Origin: Agrypnia vestita
Taxonomy: Eukaryota > Arthropoda > Insecta > Trichoptera > Phryganeidae
Assembly (NCBI GenBank): GCA_016648135.1
Contig: JADDOH010004005.1
Location: forward strand, 1-64,000
Direction: 5' to 3'
Length of the DNA stretch: 64,000 nucleotides
This document shows, one piece after another, positions 35,192-46,215 of the stretch (position 1 is the first letter of the stretch; each line of letters begins with the position of its first letter). The translations under genes were made by a program, and so were the position numbers. The notes beneath the pieces are model-generated. The model was not told the origin of the DNA. It searched no databases and saw only the letters and a program-made list of their open reading frames with translations.

Positions 35192-35240
35192 CTTAATTAA
35201 TTAATTAACTTAATTAATTAATTAATTAATTAATTAAATT
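35192..35240. repeat. (TTAA)n tetranucleotide array
   Basis: A run of TTAATTAA units in copy 2; copy 1 has a single short equivalent near 25550, so the array expanded after the duplication. Confidence 0.8.
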
Positions 35241-35370
35241 AAACACAGCAGAAATGATAATTTTATACCATTTCAAGAATATTACATCCAATTTCAAAAA
35301 TATTGTCCGTCACTTGACAAATATAAAAATAAATTTATACAAAATATTAGTTGTGTTAGTATATAACCAT

Positions 35371-35473
35371 TTACGGAGATCTTTAGTCTACCGGTATCGA
35401 GATGGACAACAAAAAGTAGTCCTGACGAAGAGACGTGTGCGTCTCGAAACCGGTAGACTAAAATTCTCCGTAA
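35371..35473 (+). repeat. Hammerhead-like inverted repeat, copy 2
   Basis: Duplicate of 25681-25783. Stem I (35417-35421 with 35456-35460), core CTGACGA, stem II GAGACG/CGTCTC, GAAA and ACCGGT are all kept, while the stem II loop has changed from GGTG to TGTG. Confidence 0.6.
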
Positions 35474-36261
35474 GTAGTCATATACTAACATAACTAACAT
35501 TTTGTTAACATGCCTGACCATAAACAAGAATACCACGAATATTTTCAAACTAAACTAAACATTTGCGCTCAAAACCCGATACTTACTTGATCGCTGGATG
35601 GTCTTACCGCTAAACTAAAAAGTAGATTATATAAAAATCTATGGAAATTTACTAACATTGATAAGGTCGAAAAATAATGATGTATTCTTATTTTATTATT
35701 TTCGTGGCTTTACCAAGTAATCAGTTGTTTGTGTCCAAATAAAATAAATGTTTTTAAAAATCTTTTTTGTTATGATTTTTCTCTGTTTTTAAAATCGGTT
35801 CGAGGTTTGAGGTTGATAAAAAAAATATGCTAGACCTTATAAAATATTTCATCACGTGCTTTGCAAAGTTGTGGTGCTTAAAAAAATGCACTTTTATAAT
35901 TATCTACTTGATTTTGTTATCATGTTTCAATTTTTTTGATTCTTTAGAACAAACATTGCTAAAAAAATGTAAAAATGATTAATTTATTTATAATGTAGGA
36001 ACTTGCGAGTGAGGTTAAGGGGATTATATAGTATCAAAACTATATTAAAATATATTTTGCTTTCTGTACCAAATTTATTATCCAAAAGTCAGTGCTTAAA
36101 CAAGATCATTTTAAGTCGGAAATATTTTTTTCAGTCGTTGTACCCATAACCTAGTGCCAGTTTTGCAAGACGATTCGTTGATTTTATTTCAAATTGTAGC
36201 ATTATCCATACAAATAGAAACACTATAATTTTGAAGCCCGCTTCACGAAGGTCGGAATGGT

Positions 36262-38497
36262 CTACCAGGCTTTCAGGGCGTAGGGCGCCAGGACAAGTCC
36301 GGAGTGGGTCAGGGGGACGACGTGCGTGCCGTCGATCGTCTTGGCTCCGTGGATGATGGTGCTGTACTGGCTGGAGATGGCGCCGGCCACCAGGGGCGTG
36401 TGCACCAAGGCGGGCGCGTGGTACACGGTCACCGCGGGGTGGGCCAGCGCCAGGGGCGCCACGATGCCGCTGGGCGCCGGAGCTGGGGCGCACGCAGCCA
36501 CGGACAGGAGAGCCACAAACACCACCTGGAAAATACAAACAACATTTAACATTTTCTTTTGTTTGAGTTCTCAATGAGCAATTTTTATACCACACAACTC
36601 AACTGGCTGTCGGACGTACAGTCGAGTTGTTCATGTTTGATTTTACGATATTGTGAATATTAGTTTTATTTTCTTATATTTAAATAACAAAATACTTTCT
36701 TCCACAGGCCATCAATATATCGACGGCTCCTATGTATAATATTGTATCCCACAAATCGACGATTTTGAGTTTTTTACGTATTTCATATGTATTTAATTAT
36801 ATCTTTAATTCCAAGAAAGAAAAAAATATATATTAAAAAAACATTTATTGCAAAATATTAATTAAAGAAGAAGAAGAAGAAGAAATGGAATTAAAGATAT
36901 AATTAAATACATTATGAAATACACAAAAACCTCAAAATCGTTGATTTGTGGGTTACGATGTTATACGTAGGAGCCATCGATATTTATACATGACCTAACG
37001 TAAATTTCTTGGGACACGGCCTCCAATACGTTAGAATTGCTTAAAAAATTTACTAAGATCTTGTAAATTTTGAAACGATTATCATAAGGGAAAACTAAAT
37101 ATTCTTAAAAAGTATGATGACTTATACTAAATAATAAAAAATACTTCTTTACTTAAAGAGACTCGGTTGGGAACAAAATTTGAAATTTAAAAATAAGCTA
37201 TTGTAAAAAATACGTTTTGTTTACTGGCGGATTTAATTATGCAAGAATAAATAATTTTAATATGCACGGGGAAGGAAATTCTTCCTATATTTCATAATCC
37301 CTCGCCAAAAGGGCTAAATTAAAAAATTTATACACTGTGCCTTCCGCGTTTCCAAATATATATAAATTTCAAGCTTGTGAAATGGATGTATTGAAGAATG
37401 ATTTTTTCTGAAATATAATTAAGGGATAATTTGGAAAAAAAAAATTAGCAGAGTAAGGATGTGTCCAATCTTAGGCAACAAGCATTGCACACGAGTCAGA
37501 AATATTATTGCAATATACTATACATCAAAATATTTCATCACTATGTAAATTTGAAAATTTTCCAAGTAGCTTGTTGGCGTAGTGGTTATGACACTCAACT
37601 AGTCATCTAATCAGTGGTCGAAGATTCTAGCTTCATTCCACGAGAATAGTTCTATTTTCACAGCTTAGTTTGAAAATAATAAAAATATTGATATGACATT
37701 ATAGACAGTGTATGTGTATCTCAATATTTTTATTTAAAAAAAACATATACGTTTATGTAAAATATTATTGTTATTTTATTTTAAACGACTTCCTGGTGAA
37801 AGTTATATTAAATTTTAGGTAATGTGGTATATACATACATATTACATTTTTAAAATTATTCATGAAATATCAATGAACAATAAAATTCTTAGATAATTTG
37901 ACCTCTTGTTTAAGCTATTTGATAAATGAGCTTATATCAAAACGTGTTTTGGTTTTTGACTTGAACATATAAGAGAAGATTTATGTTGGAGGATATAAGG
38001 TATGTATTCCAATTGATTTACTTTTTTTTGTGAACTGGTTCTTGACGTTTTGATATGAAATTTACATACGATAAGATGCTAAATTGAAACCTGTACAGAA
38101 GTGTTATAAAAATGCTCCCTCAAAACATTGAACTTTTTCTATATTTTTTATGTTATCAGTAGATCACAAAGAGCATATTGGTGTAGTAGGTATTTTCAAA
38201 AAAACTTTTTGTATAATTATTTATATTATGCAAAATAACTTTACTAAAATGCTAGCCCTTTAAAAGCTTTTATAAAAATTAAGTTTTTAACTTTGAGTCC
38301 AATTAATAATATTTTCCATCGGTTAATATATTAGTTAATATATGCCAACATAATGGGGTAACTCTTCTTGATAATGGAATTTAACAAAGTATGACAAAGG
38401 CTATTAATATTTTTCCATAAACAGTTTATTATCCTTTCACAAAATGTGACGTCAAAAATGCAAGTAGTAATAAATAATTTCTCACCAGTTTGAACAT
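36262..38497 (-). CDS. Small cuticle-type protein, 91 aa, two exons
   Basis: Exon 1 is 38486-38497 (MFKL, donor GTGAGA); exon 2 is 36525-36262 after acceptor TTGTATTTTCCAG; the intron is about 1.96 kb and in phase. Signal peptide MFKLVVFVALLSVAACA, then Ala/Pro/Val/His-rich sequence. One ISSQYSTIIHG motif (54-64) corresponds to the repeated SSxSSxVVH motif of cuticle gene 2, and the C-terminus ALKAW resembles the VSAW and HAW ends of the other genes. Minus-strand AATAAA at 36188-36183. The intron holds a palindromic element and a SINE. A longer frame starting at 36552 runs back into the intron and is rejected because acceptor, exon 1 and promoter agree. A truncated duplicate lies at 26582-26700. 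Confidence 0.9.
36711..36988. mobile_element. MITE-like element with about 100-bp inverted arms
   Basis: Arms 36711-36813 and 36886-36988 are inverted copies; landmarks GACGGCTCCTATGTATAA, CCCACAAATCGACGATTTTG and ATTTAATTATATCTTTAATT. The centre holds a (GAA)n tract. Lies in the intron of cuticle gene 3. Confidence 0.75.
37564..37729 (+). mobile_element. tRNA-derived SINE, family 1 (forward)
   Basis: Forward copy: AGTAGCTTGTTGGCGTAGTGG includes a good A box (TGGCGTAGTGG); the B box is degenerate (GGTCGAAGATTCTAGC). Body AGTTCTATTTTCACAGCTTA and tail with an AT-rich end. Inside the intron of cuticle gene 3. Confidence 0.65.
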
Positions 38498-38553
38498 TTT
38501 GGTCTGTATTTGTTTTGTCTAACTTGATAAGTCACTACAAAGTCTCTTCTGCA

Positions 38554-38589
38554 ACTGATGCACAGAAAGTACGTTTGTTCGCTTTTATA
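38554..38589 (-). promoter_or_regulatory. Core promoter of cuticle gene 3
   Basis: Minus-strand TATAAAA (38589-38583) and initiator TCAGT (38558-38554) with about 32-bp spacing. The 5' UTR of about 60 nt ends ACAGACCAAAATG. Confidence 0.8.
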
Positions 38590-39794
38590 CTATACCCTTC
38601 AGGGCATCTGATCGTAATCCGGTCTAACTGCATCGAAGGTTCTATGTAGATGCGTGCGATGCACTTGCAACTTGACTTTTTTCCGCCGTCTCCATAGTAG
38701 AAAAGCTTCCAACCGATCTGTGGTCGAGTCTACTTCACATCCTTGTGGGGCGGGGTTCAAAATTATAAATCCTCGGTATAACGTTTTTTTTCTTAATGTA
38801 TTTACTATTTTAATAATTCGATTTTAGTTAGTACTTCCGATTACGCCACCTATCGGGTATATAAAAATATTAAAGCACTCTTAAAACTACTTTTGTAACT
38901 ACCTGGGTAGATGATTCAAATTTATTTGATCATATTCTACAAATCACAGATATTTTAATCTTATTGTACTTTAATCTAATATTTTATGGCCAACAATGGC
39001 TCATGTCAAAACATTGTTAATTTTCTCGTGCAATAAATCGCTTTATAACGAGTTTTTCTTTGTATCTGTTCTCGATATATCGTAATTTACTGGAAGCTTG
39101 TAACACACAACATTTAATTTTATTACCAACTTGTTCTATTCTGAACCAGTTTAACACTCGACTCCTGCGATATAAATTAATATTAAGGACATTTTTTACA
39201 AAACACAAATATCTCTCAACCTAGTAGGCGATAAATCTAAAACCTACATTTATTGGTTTGAATAATTCGGTATTTTTGCGTAGGACTGTAAAAAACGGGG
39301 TATTTTACTACGTACGAATTAATTTTCAATTAATTTTTAAAAGTACACAGTTTTACAAAAGTTATTTGTACTTTTTCGTGTTTCGCCTATTACAGATAAA
39401 CTTATAAAATGTTTATATGTTTAACCATAGTATACAAGAAGTGTTGAATTTAAATCTATATGTAATTGCTAATTGAATGGCAATGGTGGGTAACTATGAC
39501 AATCATAAATCAGTACCAGTACCTAGTAGTATTATTCTAATAACATGCAATATCAATAACTCTGATCCTGTATCAGACTGATTTAAATTTATCGTAATTA
39601 GAACTAGTTTATAAAACCTTTATTAAACCGTAATTTTATCGTAGAGTAGTTTCATTGTTAATACTGCAAAAAAAATTATAAAATTGCGAAATTGCTTCTT
39701 CTTCTACTCCTTATCCTATCGGGTCGGGATCCCTGCACGGCATAAAGGTTACAACTTTTCCTATCTTGGGCTTCGCTCTCCGCGTCAGCTCGGG
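38590..39794. other. Upstream flank, AT-rich
   Basis: No gene seen. Confidence 0.5.
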
Positions 39795-39895
39795 TTAATT
39801 TCGCCTCACATCGCAGCTGTCCTTCATCTGTTTCCGCCAGCTTCTCCTAGGACGGCCCCTTGGTCTTCTGCCTTCTGGTCTTGCCTGGAATATCC
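39795..39895 (-). mobile_element. LINE ORF2 C-terminal fragment
   Basis: Minus-strand frame ARPEGRRPRGRPRRSW then RKQMKDSCDVRRN and a TAA. The RRPRGRPR.SW motif is the common C-terminal basic signature of several insect non-LTR retrotransposon ORF2 proteins. Only this stretch is recognisable. Confidence 0.5.
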
Positions 39896-41006
39896 GCTTT
39901 GGCGGTCAATCTGCCGGCATCCGCAAGATATATACTTGTGGAAATGATTTTTTTAAATAGTGCGTTTTCAACATAGTCATCTAGCTCTGTCGATCGGTTC
40001 TACAACCCTTCCTGCAGCTGAAGTAGAGGCTTGCCTCAGAGTTTTGCGTCTTCCATCACGTTGTCCAAGATATAGAGCTCTCGAAGATATGATATAGAGG
40101 CGCCATGTTATGTCGCCTTGTACATCAACCAATACAATGTGAATTATGTTGTTTCTAGGAAAAAAGACAATGTAGTACACGCAAAACTTAATGGTTTCCT
40201 AAATAAATTTCATAAGTATCGTAGCAAAAATTGTAGCTTTATTAGACATGAGTTTGCGTATGTAGTTAGGTAGAAACAAATAAATCAGGATTTCTAAATC
40301 TAGATTTTTTTATTTCATTTTTCTTATTATTTGCTTCAGTAATTATTAATGAAAAATGCGCTTTCAGATAAAATAAACGTATATATTATTTATATCCGCT
40401 GTTCTTGTGATACTTATACAATAGCTCCAATACCCTGGGATAAAAGGCTAACTAACTAACTAACCATCACGCCGTTTCCCCGCAGGGGTAGGCAAATAAT
40501 GAATAATGAAATTATGTATCCAAGTGCACCATTATCAAAATCATGTACCTACGTACAGGCAAAGTTCAAGCCTTCATACAGAAGAAGAAAAAATATTCTT
40601 CGAACAGTTGATAAAATCTGTATTCTTGCTTCGAGTGAATCGACCAACAATCACCCCTTAACGATAACATATTTTCTTCAGAAATAATAATTGCCCGAGC
40701 TTCCATACATGGAAAACTTGTTACAATCCTTTCCGTGGTGTTAGCTGAACGTATGCTGAATCACTACGTCAAAACAAAGGTATTTCTGATTCCTTAAGAA
40801 GGCAGTCTGCCAAAGGTATTTCTTATATTCGTAAAAGGTTAAAAGAAAAAGTTCTGGCATTCATGTATTGGCGGCTTCATTAGATACAAATAAGATTATT
40901 AACTAAATGCCTTTGAATGCTAACTATCTGGTTCAGCGTACATAATTATTTAATTTATACTTACTCATAAATACTGACTTATAGGATGTATGTATATTTT
41001 TTTTAA
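39896..41006. other. Spacer with one unassigned open patch
   Basis: A GC-richer patch at 39977-40180 is open on the minus strand (ends EPIDRAR) but unrecognised; possibly more transposon debris. The rest is AT-rich. Confidence 0.4.
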
Positions 41007-41171
41007 ATAGAGATGCATACACGGAATCCTAAACGTCACATAAATACGTTAAATATTTTTAAACTAACGATAAAAGTTATGCCATGGAAATAAGACTCAC
41101 TTTAATCTCAAAACCCTCGACCACTTGATAACTAAGTAATATCTTATCGCTAGGCCTACAACAAGCTAGTT
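41007..41171 (-). mobile_element. tRNA-derived SINE, family 1 (degenerate)
   Basis: Tail ATAGAGATGC, body and 5' end ...CAACAAGCTAG align with the other copies; B box decayed. Confidence 0.5.
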
Positions 41172-41247
41172 ATTTTTTTTATAATTACAACCGCATTATT
41201 AATTTTGGTGGCCTAAAAAATCATGAACATATACCTATATATTATAG

Positions 41248-41401
41248 ACGAAGTGTAAATTTGGATATGTATACATTAACTAATATGATGTATAAATTAA
41301 CATTCTATAATGTATACATTGACTCGTAGTAAGTGCATAAATATTATAAATAAATACATATAAATAATAAATGTATACATTATTGAAATTTAACACTTTG
41401 T
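41248..41401. mobile_element. Small inverted-repeat element
   Basis: Ends are inverted copies: GAAGTGTAAATTTGG plus ATGTATACATTA on the left, AATGTATACATTATTG plus AAATTTAACACTTTG on the right. AT-rich MITE-like unit. Confidence 0.5.
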
Positions 41402-41884
41402 AACATATATAAGTACCACGAATCGGTAACAAAATTGCATCCTTAGTTTTCGAAATAATTTTTGGAGTCTAAAAACATATAAAATGAAAAATATTATGTC
41501 ACTATCAGTTACGCAATTGCAGTTATGGCCGATAAGCAGTTATGGCTGCGCGGCCATTGGCATCTGCAATTGGCCGATGGCTTGCTGCTTATCCCTCTGG
41601 TCGACTGTGGTGGCCATTTTTCGTCGGTTTAAAGTTTGACATACAGCGCGCCGTGATTGCTGGCAAAATAGGTCATTATTAAAAAAAATAGCAAATTGGC
41701 GAGATACTAAAATTTTTTAAAAATACAAACACATAGGTTGTTTAACTGTCGAAATATTACATATACATTATTTAAGTATCACGAATCATAATTGTGTACA
41801 ATTTACAATCATGTCACTCGAGTAGATATGAGAATAATATAAAAATTCCTAAATTTATTACCACATATTTTCAAATCAGTTTTT
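41402..41884. other. Spacer with a GC-richer imperfect palindrome
   Basis: At 41515-41590 GCAATTGCAGTTATGGCCGA is partly repeated in inverted order (TCTGCAATTGGCCGATGG). No gene. Confidence 0.4.
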
Positions 41885-41986
41885 TTATATAGAGGTATAC
41901 TTAACTTTAATAATTTACCCACAGAAATAAAATGTATTGATGACTACAATAAATTTAAGTACAAGTTGAAGTGTTTTATTTTACGT
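41885..41986 (+). mobile_element. LINE ORF2 C-terminus (forward)
   Basis: Plus-strand frame FNNLPTEIKCIDDYNKFKYK then LKCFILR and TGA. The pattern (W/F)N.LP.EIK......FK.KLK.FLL is the usual end of jockey/CR1-type LINE proteins. It abuts the reverse-oriented RT fragment that follows. Confidence 0.55.
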
Positions 41987-42535
41987 TGAATGTTAGAAGA
42001 TTGTTGTCAAGCCACGATTTTATTGTATTGATATTCTCGTTTGTTGATTGGTGAAATTTTGTCCATGAAGGATAATTTTTTAACACTGCAGTGTCGTCTG
42101 CTGGAATGCTAGTTCACCGTCGATTTGTTGAGATGTGTCGTTTACGTGAGTGAGAAATGGTAGAAATCTGGGGACCATACCTTGGGGGACTCCGAATTCA
42201 CCTATTGGTGGATTACTTAGAGATTCATTTGATCTGAGTACCTGAGGTCCTTTTCGGTGAGTGGCTTTTTACCCGTTTGGGGCTATGTGGTCAATCCCGT
42301 TTTCTTTTGGATCTGATACGAGTTGTTCGTGGGAGATACTGTCGAGTACTTCACTCGAATCGATGAAGGTACCTATGCAATTACTTGATTTGTTCAATTT
42401 ACGTTGCATGACAGTGAACCCAAATGGATTCTCATTTATTGTAGAATTGACTTTTGTGATTGAGTTTAGTCTCTTTTTGATTGCCTTTTCAAAGATTTTA
42501 GATATATTAGATAAATAGTATATTACCTAATTCTC
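41987..42535 (-). mobile_element. LINE reverse transcriptase fragment (reverse)
   Basis: Minus-strand translation in slightly shifting frames gives YLSNISKIFEKAIKKRL, NENPFGF, TFIDSSEVLDSISHEQLV (motif A), GEFGVPQG (the QG motif), then ADDTAVL (catalytic motif C region) and IKSWLDNNLLTF. These occur in the order expected for a jockey-type RT. Stops and frameshifts show it is dead. Confidence 0.8.
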
Positions 42536-42769
42536 CTTGTTTATTAAATTAGATTACACTGCCTTTATGATTGTAAGTGATTATCCCTCACCGCACACAA
42601 GAATCATAATTCTTTTTAGTGAGGTATAACATATAAAAAAATTGAATTCTTAATATTTGCTAGCTATCATTGTAATAAAATATTATACGTATTATCAAGT
42701 AAATAAATAAAAATTAAAAATTAAAAAATAATATTTCTACACTTTAAATATTATCTACTGTAAACAGGG

Positions 42770-42935
42770 TGTAGAAACAGAAATATTGAAAAAAAATGCA
42801 AAATTTGATATTGCATATCTTCATAACTATTTATATTAGGTCATGGTTGCTTGAACATTTTTAACTTATAGCATAGGCAGAAATTTACCGGCCATGTTTC
42901 TGCTGCTAGCTCCCGTACACCCTGTATATTTTTAA
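42770..42935 (-). repeat. Dispersed repeat family R1, copy 1
   Basis: Contains GAAATATTGAAAAAAAATGC, TATTGCATATC.TCATAACTAT and TAGGTCATGGTTGCTTGAAC, and ends ACACCCTGTATA. The same blocks occur in both arms of 48258-48691 and partly at 47990-48250 and 51880-52115. The terminal CACCCTGTATA resembles the ends of many insect DNA elements. Confidence 0.55.
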
Positions 42936-43199
42936 AATAATCTGTCCATCTTGCTACTTTGTACGATTTCGCTTTTTTGTTGCTGTTTTTTTTTTTTTAT
43001 AATAGCAGGGTGCACACTACGTGCATATCGTTTTTGGAGCAATTATAATAAAGTTATTTTGTTCCACCACACATACGAAAGCTTTGATTTTATGTACAAG
43101 AGATGAAAAAAACAATTCAATGACTACCATTCACCCACACCTATTCCCAAGTGGGTTTATGAAGGGTTGTTTCAGATCGTCTAAAACGACTTTTGTAAA

Positions 43200-43440
43200 G
43201 ATCACTTGTTCTGATGGAAAAGAGTAAAAATAGTAGATTGGCAGAAAAGCATTGTAGAAGCTGAGCTGGCGGCGTGGGCCGAGTTTATACCAGATACGAA
43301 AACCAGTATCGGCGGCCTATGCAGGTTCATTATCAATGCCCTTTGAAATGCAATCTATCAACGCAACCTTCATCGTTGCAAAATATTTATCTGGAATCTT
43401 TATTTACCCTTCGGAGAGGCGTTCGAAGAAAATGGACTCG
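43200..43440 (+). pseudogene. Degenerate coding-like stretch, source unknown
   Basis: One frame reads KIVDWQKSIVEAELAAWAEF then IPDTKTSIGGLCRFIINAL, a TGA, and NAIYQRNLHRCKIFIWNLYL before another TGA. The composition looks like real protein interrupted by stops. An acceptor-like TTTTGTAAAG lies at about 43198. I do not recognise the family. Confidence 0.3.
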
Positions 43441-43888
43441 ATTGGTGAAACACTGAATGGTTTTGATAACTCATAATAGGTAAAATATGAGACATGCTTT
43501 TTAATTATTGTGATTCATGCAAAATTATAAAGAAGTGACAATGTACAAAATCAAAATGATCATGAATCATGAAAAATAAACGTACTATATACTCACAAAT
43601 GTAAAAGATAACCATTTGCAAAAAAGACCTGACCATTTGACCTTAATTAACTATTTACACATTTTCTAATTTCCAAAATATCTCATTTATCTTATTGTAA
43701 TTCTATGTTATTTGTTGGTAATTTTTGTAAACCCTTAATGATATCAAAAGAGTTTGTTTCCAAAAAACGGTAAACAAATTCAGAAAAGTTATTGCTATTC
43801 AAACACTTTAAGTGTGCCTTAACTCTAACATAATTTGTTTAATCGATTAATTTTAAACGTTGTATTAATAATACTCAATCGTTGTATC

Positions 43889-43919
43889 CTGATGCTGGGG
43901 CCATTGACCCCGAAACATG
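43889..43919 (+). repeat. Degenerate hammerhead-like motif
   Basis: CTGATGC-T-GGGGCCATTGACCCC-GAAACATGA. The general shape of the 8804-8998 and 25727-25770 motifs is kept, but core A9 is C and the ACATGT palindrome is broken. Confidence 0.4.
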
Positions 43920-44149
43920 ATATTTCAACAAATTAGTGGTTAATACGAGGTGTACTCATGTTAATTAAATTAATAATATTACCACAAAGTCTTTTTGAAA
44001 AAGATTATTTTACATTTAGATATTCATTTTATTACCTTAATGATTTTATTACCTACGATACTTTTTAAACACTTGGGTTTTTAATATAAAGCTAGCTGTA
44101 ACCCATAAAAAATGATTGAATATTAGTTCGCGACTTTGCTAAAGCCTAG

Positions 44150-44345
44150 TATATATTTAAGGTATCATTTGGTAGCCTAGTATATGCATTAAGCGGCCGG
44201 TCCGAGTTTGCTGGCCCGCGGTTCAAGTCCCATCTCCGGTTGTTTCATTTGTTTTTTTAGTCGTGAATTAGAACTAAATTACCGATGTTACACAAAGTTA
44301 CTGACGGACAGACAGACAACGAAATTATTATGTTTGATTCATGTT
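44150..44345 (+). mobile_element. tRNA-derived SINE, family 2 (forward)
   Basis: AAGCGGCCGGTCCGAG...CTGGCCCGCGGTTCAAGTCCCA has a good B box (GGTTCAAGTCC). The body runs CGTGAATTAGAACTAAATTA, then GACGGACAGACAGACA and ends AATTATTATG. Homologous to 46010-46215. Confidence 0.7.
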
Positions 44346-44555
44346 GTGAAATCTAAAGTTGATTAATAATATTGATCTGTTATATTTACACGTATGATAA
44401 AGTTTTTACTTTTCCGTATGGAAATCGATAATGTATTTGTAATAATCAACAACTCGTAATAATAACTGGCCATTAAAGCAACTGAAAATCAAGGGAAAAA
44501 CAATTAGCTGAAAATCATAAAATCATTACAAAAAATTTTGGATTGCACATTTCTT

Positions 44556-44625
44556 TTTCCAATAATAATTTTTTTTCTGTCTTTCTGTCCGTAACTTCCT
44601 GTAACGTCCGTTTCATCTTTTATAA
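44556..44625 (-). mobile_element. SINE family 2, 3' fragment
   Basis: Minus strand GTTACAGGAAGTTACGGACA followed by GAAAGACAG and AATTATTATT matches the 3' half of family 2. Confidence 0.5.
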
Positions 44626-44865
44626 TTTTTATTTTTTTTATTTTATCTTTTCTAGCATGTTCATAAACACAGACTTTACTAGTAATACGACCTTCCATGA
44701 GATCGCCGGTCCTCTGCATGAAGCTACAGTAAAAGTACATAGCAGCACACCGGTTTGGGTGTGGGTAGGATGCAATTGACGCTTGTAATGTCGACTATTT
44801 ACAAGAAAATATTATAACATGTTAATATTTAGCTTACTCTTAAGCAATTACATTCTTCACTTAAA

Positions 44866-45030
44866 AGAAAACCTTCACGAGATAATTATAGATCAAAATG
44901 GCAACAGGATACGAAGTATGCGTTACCAAGGGACGTTTGCAGCCATCAATGCAGGACCAGTTTTCTTCAGCTGTCGTAGGGACATTTCAAGACTTCTTGT
45001 CAAAGGACCCAAGAATGTTGTTCAGTATTA
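44866..45030 (+). other. Exon-like island, product not recognised
   Basis: After GATAATTATAG an open frame reads QNGNRIRSMRYQGTFAAINA then GPVFFSCRRDISRLLVK and ends VVQY with TAA overlapping AATAAA. An overlapping frame also starts with an ATG (MATGYEVCVTKGRLQPSMQD). Looks like a terminal exon or a fragment of a transposon or gene. Confidence 0.3.
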
Positions 45031-46009
45031 ATAAAAAAATGTATAAATGTTGCAGTTTGCATACTTTTGTAAGTGTAGTAAGGTCAATATTACTCTTAAA
45101 TGATTTAATTGGAGTATTCCTGACGTTATAGGTTTCTGAAATTCATATTCTAAGAAAAATTCTACTATTACATACATAACAACTGCTTCTTTTAAAATAT
45201 TCATTCTTCTTATTCGTTGTTTAGCTTATGTCTTATGTATGCTATAAAATGTCCATCTTCATTTTATATTTTTATTTATAGATATAGTAAGTAGACAACT
45301 GAACAATATTATTTTGTTGTGCTTACATGTCTCTGTAGAAAAATTTAGTAGGAGTTAGATAAAGTTTAAATAAAAGTTATTATATCCAAAGCATTTCCAA
45401 AATAATTTTATTTTTGAAATCAAAAACCAACCAACAAGGTCCCACCCCTGAAATAATCTACTCTCTAAGATTTTCGGACCAACATAATGTTACAAGAGTT
45501 AAAAACTACGCATTATCGAAGTTTCTCGAACAGTCCACATGAATATTATGAATGAATGAATCAATTACACTATTCTCAAATAAACTATAAAACGCTAGAA
45601 ATATAGAGAAACTAGTGGAACGTTCTTGTGGCATCGCAAACATTTATGCGTAAAAGCGATGACAGATGCGCGCGAGGCAGAATTGTTTCTACGAATATAC
45701 AGATGTGGCTAGCACTGGGTACTTACGTGCGAAACACAGCGGATCTACCTAGTGAATTAGTACGAACCTATGCGAAATAGTCTAAAAACATTCACTTAGT
45801 AATATTTATTTTTTATATTTGTGTCCACAGTTGGTTGCCTAATTTTACGGTTATTAAGTATTTTATATGTATAGTATTTTGTTCTCACTATATTGTAAGC
45901 TGCGCATCTCGACACGGGTTCTTCCTAGTGAAATGAATGGCTCTTTTTCTAACCGACAAATATTAAGATCAAGATACATAAATCAAAATATAATAATTTA
46001 GTTGTCCGT
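45031..46009. other. AT-rich spacer
   Basis: No gene seen. Confidence 0.5.
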
Positions 46010-46215
46010 CAGTCCATTTGTCTGTCTGTCAGTCTCTGTCTGTCCGTCTGTCCACCCGTAACTTCGTGTAACGTAAAATTCGTGTCCGTAATTTCGTTCG
46101 AATTCACGGCTAAAAAAACAAATTAATGGGTTAAGATGGGATTTGAACCCCGGGCCAGCAGACCCGAACCGGCCGCTAACCGCCGCCTCTCCGTGGGCCG
46201 TCAAAAATATACTAT
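46010..46215 (-). mobile_element. tRNA-derived SINE, family 2 (reverse)
   Basis: Minus strand: GGCGGCGGTTAGCGGCCGG (A-box region), GGGGTTCAAATCCCA (B box), then GCCGTGAATTCGAACGAAAT, a run of GACAGACAG-type repeats and a 3' end AAATTATTATA. Confidence 0.75.

Larger units (their letters stand above)
26787..36380 (+). repeat. Tandem segmental duplication, copy 2
   Basis: About 9.6 kb collinear with 20549-26700. It is longer because of insertions at 27287-27584, 28105-28249, 29834-31668 and 31899-32286 and because of a different middle in the gene at 32955-34723. An 86-bp unrelated stretch (26701-26786) separates the copies. Since copy 2 runs into the complete cuticle gene 3, it holds the original 3' boundary. 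Confidence 0.9.
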
